This document shows positions 55,472-64,000 of a stretch of DNA of 64,000 nucleotides, piece after piece. Origin of the DNA: Zygnema cylindricum (Eukaryota > Streptophyta > Zygnematophyceae > Zygnematales > Zygnemataceae). Both the position numbers and the translations under genes were made by a program. The DNA is taken from NCBI GenBank assembly GCA_037447655.1, contig JBBHKE010001190.1, positions 1 through 64,000 of the forward strand, given 5' to 3'. The notes beneath the pieces are model-generated. The model was not told the DNA's origin. It did not search any database and saw only the letters and a list, made by a program, of their open reading frames with translations. The stretch's first letter is position 1; every line of letters starts with the position of its first letter.

Positions 55472-56508
55472 TGTAGAAATTATGGTTCTTTTAGTGGCTT
55501 GCAGGTCTAATAAAGTAAAAGCCGAGGAGTCTGTCTCTAACTTCTCTCTCTAACTCCCACACTTGTTGCGATCACAGAGAATTTGGAGAGAAAGCTAGTG
55601 CCATGGCTGCCTATGTTATCCACAAATTTACGGGGTAATAAAGTAGTTGATTTACTAAAAAGAGCTGTCGCTTACAGGATTTGATCCAGGTACCTACGGA
55701 TAGGTAATGCAGCTGGTAGCCGGTAGCCTCATCTATTTAGTCTAGGATTAGTGTTAGAAGATACAGGGTTTCATAAATATGTAAACGTGAACATATAAGC
55801 TAATTCATTTAACAGGCAACTATATACGGGATAAATAGAATCAGTTATGAAAAGTACAAATTACGAGTACGGAGAATAAAAAAGTACCGCGCATTTATTT
55901 TGATCGCGAAACAAATACATCGCAAATATTTATGATGGCTACGATTGAAATCGGCATTCAATCGGACGGCCGGAAAGAATGTCGAGATCGCGGCAGAAGA
56001 TTTCGGCGGTTTAAGGTCGCCGCCACATCGAATGACACGTGGCACTACGGCATTGGATTTCGGCATCTCCAGGGATTACAGTAACGAATCCAGAAAAGAC
56101 ACGTGTCGACATTTTGGTCATGTCGTACAATGTTTGTACATAAAGTACACCGGCAGCTCTACCTTTTTGTACGGTACAGTAATATGATTGGTGCCGTATG
56201 TTAGTAGTTGGGATTTTAGAGAGAGATAGGACTTAGAAAATTTGGTAGATAGGACCCTCTCTCTTAGAGAGCTTCTGTACAATAGGTCAACTTTGACCCT
56301 CCATAACTTACTGCTCAGGGGAGCAAATTCAGAGATTCTTTTTGCTATCGACTCAAGAAAGTCTTCCCTTCACAAGGGTGAAGGTGGTCAGAGTTTTTGT
56401 TTTCCAAGGTGGCAGTAATTCGTGCTGAAAGGCAAAGGTGTCAGGGTTTTCATAGAGGCTTCGTGTGAGCTGCCTACTCTGAGGTCCTATGGAGGTATCA
56501 AAGTTGCA
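55472..56508 (+). repeat. 5' LTR of Copia 3
   Basis: TGTAGAAATTATGGTTCTTT ... AAAGTTGCA. It contains the TACAGGATTTGATCCAGGTA block (tRNA T-arm-like on the other strand) and AATCGGACGGCCGGAAAG. Confidence 0.88.
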
Positions 56509-56523
56509 AGTTATAGGCCTACC
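56509..56523 (+). other. Copia 3 primer-binding site, mutated half-tRNA type
   Basis: AGTTATAGGCCTACC aligns with GGTTATGGGCCCACC of Copia 2; the three differences are all G-to-A or C-to-T changes. It sits directly after the LTR. Confidence 0.75.
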
Positions 56524-56572
56524 ATCTAGGGTGCCCATATTCAATGGAGCTGGATTTATATACTAGGAAAGT

Positions 56573-57500
56573 ATGATGACTGGAGCTCTATGTGAGAAAT
56601 GGTTTTGGGGAATAATGAGTGGACGGGTGAGGCGTCCATCCAGACTTGGGATACCTCTAGGGTTTACCAGAGGCAGATTCACTAGAGATACAGATCCATC
56701 TTCAATGGAGGAGACAAAGGAAGGAGAGGTGGTGGACAAAGGAAAGGAGAAGGAGACGACCACACCAATAGCAACTGGTTCGGCATTCATGTCACCTATT
56801 CCGAGGAACGAGGAGAATGATACTGATACCTGGATCTTCAACAATATGGCGGCAAAGCACTTCATCCTCCGCCATCTTACTCAAGGACTTGCATGTCATC
56901 ATTTACAGGTAGAAAAGGCATCCGATTTTTTGATGGCTCTCATAGAGATGTACCGAAGTGGTACGATTCAGCAACAGCAGTTGGCTGATCAAAAAGTTAA
57001 GGAGTATGTTTACAAAAGGGGGAAGATGTTGGTTTTTTGCAATGAGCTTGTTACACTTTTCTTAGAGCTAGAGAGTGCTGGAAAAGATTTAAGTGAAAAA
57101 AAAAGGTTAACTAACTACTGATGAAGTTACCCGATGAGTTCGAGAACATAATCAAACGTGTGCAGGACTTGACTAACTCAAGGTGGATATAGAACTTAGT
57201 GGTAGGAATGATTCTCGTTCGGGAGAATACAATTAAGATGCGAAGTGGAGGAAAGAGTGGGCAAGCCTTGGTAGCTAGGACCGATTGGAGGAACAAGGAT
57301 TCTCCGAGACCGGTCGGAAATTACGGAGGGGGGGAGCAAAAAAATCAGACTGACGAGTTCGGACCAAGGGCTCCCAAGGGTTTATGTCATTTCTGTAAGA
57401 AACAAGGGCACTATATGGCAGAGTGCACTAAGCTAACCGAGCTTCAGTTAAAGGAGGGGCAGACTGGTGGAACCCCGAGAGGAAAGAAAAAGTTCCTTGT
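56573..57500 (+). pseudogene. gag: Copia 3 gag (broken)
   Basis: The frame to 57121 includes NNMAAKHFILRHLTQGLACH, then TGA and shifts. From 57199 it reopens as MVGMILVRENTIKMRSGGKS with the zinc knuckle CHFCKKQGHYMAEC (57385-57426). Confidence 0.88.
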
Positions 57501-58030
57501 GACACAGGTACATGAGGTGGAATCCGAAGACGAGGACGATGAGCTCCTATTGGATGAGGAGTTGGAAGCGAGAAACAAGGTAGAAATTCCACGAAAGAAG
57601 AAATGCGCTTTCGGTGGATTAAAAGGTGAAGCAGGTTGGATTATAGATTTAGGTGCCTCCATGCACATGTGTAAGGATAAACACCTGTTCACTAAGATAA
57701 GAAAGATTCCTACTGTAGAGATAGAGTACGGGGATGGGAGGATAGTCACTACTTTTCTTGTAGGATCGGTAGATCTGAAAAGTGTTAGTAGAAGAAAAGA
57801 CATCCATAGTTACATTCTCCGATGTATTGTTTATTCTGGAGCTGAACAAAAACCTCATCTCTACGTCTATATTAGATGACAAGGGTTTTGATACTAACAC
57901 TAGGAAAGGAGTCTTTACTGCTAGTTTTGAGGAGGAAATCTATTTCACTGCTGAAAAAGGTAGCCAAGGGATGTTTAGGCTGATTTTAAGAATGAAAAGA
58001 AGAAACCTTTTTATGCTAGTGTTCATGATA
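57501..58030 (+). pseudogene. Copia 3 protease region
   Basis: GWIIDLGASMHMCKDKHLFT near 57634 keeps the catalytic Asp but has DLGA instead of DSGA. A frameshift near 57795 follows; KNLISTSILDDKGFDTNTRK continues in another frame. Confidence 0.85.
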
Positions 58031-58032
58031 TA

Positions 58033-59063
58033 ATGATGTTGCATAAGAGGCTTAGGCATGTGAATCTAGAAAAGACAAAAGAGATGAAAAAGATGGGAGT
58101 AGTGCAAGGGATTCTGTTCCGTGAGAGTGAGAATCTAAGTGATTGTAGTGGATGTGCTCAAGGGAAAACACACAGATTACCCTTTCCTAAAACAGGCACC
58201 AATAAGAGAGAAAAAAATCTAGATTTAGTACACATAAATATTTGTGGACCGGCCAAAGTGCCATCACCAGGGGGGAAGAGATTTATGATGACTATCACTG
58301 ATGATTGGCCTCGATATTCAAAGGTTTTTTTTTTGAAAAACAAGTCAGAAGCTCAGGATTGTTATAGACAATATAAAGCATGGAGCAAAAAACTCCATGA
58401 AACTCCAATCAATAGAATAAGAAGTGACAATGGTGGAGAGTATACTTCTAACCAGTTTGAGGATTTTCAGAGGGAAGATGGAGTTCAACACCAAAAGACA
58501 GCCTAGAAGTATGTTGTCGGATAACAAGATAGGAAAAAGGTTTTGGGCAGAAGCAATGAACTCTGCTAATAACCTAAAAAATAGAGTTATTACTTCAGCT
58601 ATAAAAGATCAAACACCTTATGAGAGATGGACCGACCGAAAACCAGACATATCTCACTTAAAAGGTTTTCGGCAGTCAATTATTCAGTCTAGATACACAT
58701 CGGTCTATTTGGAAGCTAGATCATAAAGGAAAACCGGGATACTTATTAGGATATGATGTGGATGCTAAAGGATATAGAGTTTATGATCTAAAAAGGGAAG
58801 ATATAATCTTAGTAAAGCATCTAGTAGTTATGGATGAAGGAAAGTTTGTGGACCCCTTCAAGTATACAAAGTCAGTAAAAATTAGATTTGAGTCAAAAAA
58901 TTCCGATGACTTTGATCTTGCTAACTATCCAGGTTTTAGAGAAGATGACACTCTTGTAGGTAAAAATCAGACCGAAATGGAATCGGCTGCGGAAACTCCA
59001 GTGACAACTCTACCCGAAGCGGAAGACGGGGTGGAAACTGATTCGGAATCAAGGGATACGTGA
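58033..59063 (+). pseudogene. Copia 3 integrase with internal deletion
   Basis: CSGCAQGKTHRLPFPKTGTN, LDLVHINICGPAKVP (Asn where the first catalytic Asp is expected), FMMTITDDWPRYSKVFFLKN and IRSDNGGEYTSNQFEDF (second Asp). It then jumps to KRQPRSMLSDNKIGKRFWAE: the PQQNGVAERxNRT segment with the catalytic Glu is missing, as judged against Copia 1. The C-terminal part follows from 58741. Confidence 0.87.
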
Positions 59064-59189
59064 GAAGCCGAGATTGTTCGAAAGATTCCACGAGAACCAT
59101 CTATTCCTGCCACATATTTTGAGGGGGGAAGCAGAAGTAGCAAAAGATTTCAAGAAAAACAAGTTTAAAACAAGGTAACAAAACTATCT

Positions 59190-59935
59190 CATCAAGATGA
59201 ACCTGAAACTTATGGTGAGGCGATGACTTCTCCAGAAAGAAACTAGTGGAAGACAACCATCAATGACGAGATGGCCTCAATTATCCCACTCGATACTTGG
59301 GAGCTGGTGGACTTTCCACCTAACCGAAAACTAATCGGTTTTTAGTGGGTTTCCAAATTAAAACTGAACCCGGAAAACACCATTGAGCGTTACAAAGCCT
59401 GATAAGTGGCAAAAGGATTTACACAGAAAGAAGTAATTGACTACGAGGAAACATTTGCCCCGATTGTCAGATTTCCCTCCGTCCGCAAACTTCTCTGTTT
59501 GACAGTAGCGGAAAACATGGAGGTGCACCTGATGGACATCAAGATAGCCTTTTTGCATGGAGAATTGGAAGAGGAGATCTTCATGCGACAACCCGAAGGA
59601 TTTGTGGAGAAAAGAGAGGAGAGAAAGGTATGGTGACGGATTAAATCTCTATATTGTTTGAAACAAGCTCCTCGACACTGGAATAAGAAGCTTGATGAGT
59701 TTCTTACTGGTCTGCGATATATCCGAATCAGCTCAGATCACTCAATCTATGTTTTTGAAGATGAGGAAGGTGTTATATTTATTGCAATTTATATTGATGA
59801 TTTGCTTGTTTTAAGTAAATCAATGGAAAAAATTAATAAACTGAATACCGATCTTAAAAGGAGATTTCAAATGAAAGATATGGGAGAAGCAAAATATATG
59901 TTTTGGGAATTCAAGTAGAAAGAGACTGAGAAAGA
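59190..59935 (+). pseudogene. Copia 3 reverse transcriptase (broken)
   Basis: WKTTINDEMASIIPLDTWEL, stops near 59343 and 59401, VAKGFTQKEVIDYEETFAPI, MDIKIAFLHGELEEEIFMRQ, TGA at 59635, KQAPRHWNKKLDEFL, and the active-site AIYIDDLLVLSKS (YIDD variant of YVDD). Confidence 0.9.
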
Positions 59936-59947
59936 AAAATTATAAGA

Positions 59948-60781
59948 TTGACTCAAAAAGAAACAATAGGGAACATGCTGGAAATATTTCACATAGATAA
60001 AGCTAATAGTTGTACAACTCCAATGGAGTTAAAGAAGGGAAGTGAGGGGAGTGACGAAGAAGGAGTCATAGTCTTAGACGAGGAATTAAGTCTTGAAGAA
60101 CAGAAGTTCATGCAGACTCTTCCCTACTGGGAAGTAGTGGGAAGCCTAATCTATATTATAAATTGTACCCGGTCGGATTTAGCTGCAGCTGTAGGAGTGC
60201 TGAGTAGAAGTTTAAATGCTCCCACTAAGAAGGATTGAGAGGCAGCTAAGAGAGTCCTTAGATATTTGATAGTAACTAGGGATTTATGGTTGCATTTGGG
60301 TGGGGAGAATATTGACATCACTACTAGGAGTGATGCCAGTTATGGTGATGCTTCGATGAGGAGATGTACTTTTGGGTATGTATTATATGTGGGTTATGGG
60401 ACTTGCTGTTGAAGTAGCAAACAGCAAAAGGTTATTGCTCAGTCCACCATGGAGGCTGAGTATATGGCCTCTTGCTCTACTGTAAAAGAACTGATGTGGG
60501 TCAAGTCTTTGCTTGGTGAGCTTGGTAACCTTAAGAGTGGCGTGCAGAAAAGTTTTTGTGATAAACAGGCAGCGATCGCTATTTCTGCCAATCCTAAACA
60601 TCATTTCAAATATATGGACATTAGAATCAGCTTTGTTAGAGAGAAAGTAGAAAACAAAATAATCAATTTAGAGTACCGGCCAGATAGCGAGATGGTAACA
60701 GATATGATGACCAAACTTGTGCCTTCCCTTAAGCTAATTTTTTGTAGGGAGAAGTGTGGTCTGAAATTAAAGAGTGACTAG
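59948..60781 (+). pseudogene. Copia 3 RNase H (broken)
   Basis: YWEVVGSLIYIINCTRSDLA, TGA at 60237, TRSDASYGDA (Asp) near 60330, TGA at 60411, then STMEAEYMASCSTVKELMWV (Glu) and KHHFKYMDIRISFVREKVEN. The end TDMMTKLVPSLK is the normal terminus. Confidence 0.9.
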
Positions 60782-60794
60782 AAAATAAGGGTAG

Positions 60795-61844
60795 TGTAGA
60801 AATTGATGGTTCTTTTAGTAGTTTATAGGTCTAAAATAAAGTGCAGAAAAAGAAGCCGAGGCAGTCTGTCCCTAACTTCTCTCTTTAACTCCCACACTTG
60901 TTGCAGTCACTGAGAAGTTGGAGAGGAAGCTACTGCCATGGCTGCCTATGCTATCCACAGATTTATGGGTTAGTAAAGTAGTTGATTTACTAAAAAGAGT
61001 TGTCGCTTACAGGATTTGATCCTGGTACCTACGGATAGGTAATGTCGCCGGTAGCCGGTAGCCTCATCTATTTAGTCTAGGATTAGTGTTAGAAGATATA
61101 GGGTTTCATAAATATATAAACGTTAACATATAGGCTAATTCATTTAAAAAGCAACTATATACCGGATAAATAGAGTCAGTTATGAAAAGTACAAATTATG
61201 AGTACGGAGAATAATAAAGTACCGCGCATTAACTTCGATTGCGCAACAAATACATCGCAAATATTTATGACGGCTACGATTAAAATCGACATTCAATCGG
61301 ACGGCCGGAAAGAATGTCGAGATCATGGAAGAAGATTTCGGCGGTTTATCGTCGTCACCACATCGGATGACACCTGGCACCACGACATTAGATTTCGACA
61401 TCTCCACGGATTACGGAAACGAATCCACAAAAGACACGTGTTGACATTTTGGTCATGTCGTACAATGTTCATACATAAAGTACACCGGCAACTCTACCTT
61501 TTTGTACAGTACACTAATATGATTGGTGCCTTATGTCACTAGATATAGATTTAGAGAGAGATAGGACTGAGAAAAATTTGGTAGATAGGACCCTCTCTCC
61601 TAGAGAGCTTCTGTACAAAAGGTCAACTTTGACCCTCCATAACTTACTGCTCAGGGGAACAAATTCAGAGATTCTTTTTGCTGTTGACTCAGGGGAGTCT
61701 TGCCTTCACAAGGGTGATGGTGATTATAGTTTTTGTTTGCTAGGATGGCAGTAATTCGTGCTGAAAGACAAAGGTGTCAGGGTTATCATAGAGGCTTCGT
61801 GTGAACTGCCTACTCTGAGGTCCTATGGAGGTCTCAGAGTTGCA
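60795..61844 (+). repeat. 3' LTR of Copia 3
   Basis: TGTAGAAATTGATGGTTCTT ... GAGTTGCA, matching the 5' LTR with many substitutions. The preceding purines (AATAAGGGTAG) are a weak polypurine tract. Confidence 0.88.
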
Positions 61845-62373
61845 ACGAAAAAGTATCCAGCCTGTACTTTACTGTACCATAAGTACCTCCCAAAACCTTA
61901 TTAATGAAACAATATTTTTTTTTACACTAAACTACAAAACAATGTTCTACAAATATTTTTAGATAGTGTATCGTACAATAAATGTTCCATGTGCTTAGTC
62001 AGCGATAGTAGCTAACATCTAGCTGACTGTTGTTGTGTCGTACGAACCACATGAGTGCGTACGGTTTGCTTTGTCACTTTTGGTCCCACGTGAATCGCTT
62101 GCGTTGACACGATTCGATCGTAATGATGGTTCCTATTGTACATCTCCAAAATATCCGGTCAAGATTTCGTTCGTTCGATTGGTGATTCCATTCTTTCAAT
62201 TTATGACGCGTGTAATCGGATTGTCGGCGCCACTTTGTAAAACAATTAATCTTACCGATGCTTAGTCAGCATCAACCGCAAAATTCCAAATGAATGTTGA
62301 TTTGATGGTACAATCGTTCTGAGTGCATACGGCGCATTGAGTCATTGTGGTCCCTTCTTTAATCGCGTCCGTA
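61845..62373. repeat. Diverged 270-bp tandem repeat, no gene
   Basis: GAGTGCGTACGG near 62053 and GAGTGCATACGG near 62321 lie in similar contexts; TGCTTAGTCAGC near 61991 recurs near 62260. No coding sequence seen. Confidence 0.45.
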
Positions 62374-63559
62374 TGAATTTTGACACGCCTACAAAAATCG
62401 CAGATCCAAAAGAAGCTAATCTAGGTAGTGCCGACTCCAAGTTGATATAAACCCAAATGACTAACCCCTTGATAATGAGAAACCCATTATAGCTTCACCC
62501 CTGTGAAACATAACTTTCTGTGTGCTCAGTTCCACCACATAATTCAAAGTTAGAGTATGAGTTTTGGACACATTTACCCACTTTGACTTTCCCTTAGAAA
62601 TGCAGCAACCCTGGCAAGCAAAAGACTCTGACCGACTACACCTCTGTGTAGCTTGGACTCCCCTAAGTCCGCAGTAAAAAGAATCACTGAAAAATGGTCA
62701 AGTAAATTGATAGTTATGAATGGTTAAACATGACGTTTTGTACAGAAGCTCTCTCGGAGAGAGGTTGCTACCTACTAAATATTCTAAGTCCTATTCCCTC
62801 TCTAAAACTCTATCTATTGACGTACGTCACCAATCAAATTACTGTGTCGTACAGAAAAGTATAGGTGTCGATGTACTTTTTTTACGTCCATCTTACAACA
62901 TGGCCAAAATGTCGACACGTGTCAAATCGGGATTTGTTCCCGTAATCTCCGGAGAAGCCGAAATCCAATGCCATCACGCCACGTGTCACTTGTCGTGGCG
63001 ATGATCGTAGAACGCCAAAAACACCTTTTTCGTGATCACGACGCCTATCGTGGCCGTCCGATCAAAACCGGCTATGAATCTAGCCGTTGAAATTAGACGC
63101 GCAGTATTTGATTCGCTGTCGAAACAAATGCGCGATATCCATTTCATAAAATACATTGAAACCGTACTCCGTACTATCTAAAACTGTATCCATGCACTAC
63201 GTAATAATTCCTCGTTAAACGAATTAGTCTACGTGTAACTATATATCTATTTATCAAACCTCATATACCCTAGCACTGGTCCTAGACCTAACGGACAAAG
63301 CTAACGGTTACTCTGACGGACTATAGGTACCAGGATCAATTCCTGGGTTCGTCAATAATTTTAGTAAACCTATCAGTTTTCTGCTACATGTCTCTCTATA
63401 CACCTTTAGGCAGCCATGGCTCTATCTCCCCACCCAGCCTTCAGTGACTACAACAAGTGTGGGGGCTTGGGGAAGGGAGTTAGAGGCAGACTGCCCTCTA
63501 CCTTTTTCCTACCTTTTTCCTATCATAGTACAGACCTAGAAAATACTCAAATATCAACA
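62374..63559 (-). mobile_element. Solo Copia LTR, minus orientation
   Basis: The right edge (minus-strand TGTTGATATTTGAGTATTTT) is at 63559. It is homologous in reverse to the solo LTR at 51393-52633, including GCTTCACCCCTGTGA and CGACTCCAAGTTGATATAAA (reverse). The left edge is uncertain (62374-62400), and no target duplication was found. Confidence 0.8.
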
Positions 63560-63583
63560 CTCTCTTTATTTTCTAGGCTGTTT

Positions 63584-63991
63584 TCATTTCGACTCCCTTA
63601 CACAAATAAACAAACACCCTCTCTCCCTCTTTCTCTTTTTATTTCTTTTCCTTTTTTTTTCATAAAACTTTAAGATAATACTCTCGCATTTGAAACAGTT
63701 CTTTAGATGAACCGCAATAATAATTGCATCACACATTTTATTTAGCATCCCACTTTTCATAAATTTGAGCAAAGATTTTATCCACCTCATCTCTTTTCCA
63801 TCCACACTAAACCCAATTTCCCTCTTGCAATTCAAACAACCAACCCCATCCCCAATCTGCAACACACACCCAAGTGCTAACCCTTTTACAGGTACACCTT
63901 CATAAATACCATCACTCCCTTCAAAGATGTCATACCCATTACCCCCAAAAATTAAACTTTCCTCACTCTCTCTTTTTAAATTTATTCCCAA
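63584..63991 (-). CDS. Unassigned minus-strand frame at window edge (doubtful)
   Basis: 135 codons, starting MGINLKRESEESLIFGGNGY and including GLALGCVLQIGDGVGCLNCK and MRWIKSLLKFMKSGMLNK. The first 95 residues look more protein-like than most frames here (mixed composition, Cys pairs); the end is a Lys/Arg run from a CTTTTTCC repeat. A possible internal acceptor (GTGTTGCAG) would shorten it. No family recognised. It may be part of an exon continuing beyond the window. Confidence 0.25.
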   Translation of the reverse strand: MGINLKRESEESLIFGGNGYDIFEGSDGIYEGVPVKGLALGCVLQIGDGVGCLNCKREIGFSVDGKEMRWIKSLLKFMKSGMLNKMCDAIIIAVHLKNCFKCESIILKFYEKKRKRNKKRKRERGCLFICVRESK

Positions 63992-64000
63992 TAAATATTT

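Larger units (their letters stand above)
55472..61844 (+). mobile_element. Copia retrotransposon 3, both LTRs, decayed
   Basis: It has a 5' LTR (1037 bp), a half-tRNA primer site, gag, protease, integrase, reverse transcriptase, RNase H and a 3' LTR (1050 bp). The order is Copia. Many stops, frameshifts and an internal deletion in integrase prevent function. The LTRs have diverged visibly by substitutions and small indels, so insertion is not recent. Flanking bases (CCATT and ACGAA) do not form an obvious target duplication, so one end may be slightly misplaced or rearranged. Confidence 0.92.

Noticed and set aside
55467-61849. Target-site duplication around Copia 3
   Set aside because: CCATT on the left and ACGAA on the right do not match, and small shifts of the ends did not produce a convincing 5-bp duplication.

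Overview
This window looks like nuclear DNA of a streptophyte (land plant or charophyte alga). The grounds are: spliced genes with GT-AG introns rich in T or CT on the sense strand; plant-type leucine-rich repeats (LxGxIP) carried on separate 72-nt exons; Ty1/Copia elements primed by the initiator methionine tRNA, including a 15-nt match to the anticodon arm of the plant form (recalled from memory); and hAT transposases of the BED / DUF659 / C-terminal dimerisation type. There are two runs of 10 N (17686-17695 and 31563-31572), so this is scaffolded assembly. I could not name the species and found no bacterial, plastid or rRNA sequence.

Layout. 1-4.4 kb: the last five coding exons of a plus-strand gene of unknown family (242 residues visible), separated by CT-rich introns. 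4.4-11.8 kb: no convincing gene; diverged direct repeats, a TGACA/TGTCA foldback, one copy of a 1.1-kb dispersed repeat and a TA-flanked MITE. 11.9-14.5 kb: a three-exon gene for a 518-residue coiled-coil / charged-helix protein. 14.5-19.8 kb: low-complexity DNA and a short hairpin element. 19.8-21.3 kb: two abutting TTA-flanked MITEs, one with a perfect 56-bp palindrome. 22.3-28.6 kb: the second 1.1-kb repeat, cut by a decayed Copia element. 29.2-31.6 and 34.2-36.4 kb: two decayed hAT transposons. 32.4-33.0 kb: a three-exon gene for a small putative secreted Cys-containing protein, lying between inverted copies of one MITE family.

37.5-53.3 kb: a tandem duplication (offset about 7.6 kb) of part of an LRR gene. 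Copy 1 keeps two LRR exons and carries a hAT-type MITE (8-bp target duplication) and a 3'-truncated minus-strand Copia; copy 2 keeps five LRR exons and carries a solo Copia LTR (5-bp target duplication). Several exons are damaged. 55.5-61.8 kb: a Copia element with both LTRs but a broken coding region. 62.4-63.6 kb: a minus-oriented solo LTR. The last 400 bases hold an unassigned minus-strand reading frame.

Only the unknown gene at the left edge, the coiled-coil gene and the small secreted-protein gene look intact. The rest is mainly transposon sequence in several layers, and insertion sites that differ between the two LRR copies let some events be ordered in time. No operon-like or defence-system arrangement was seen.
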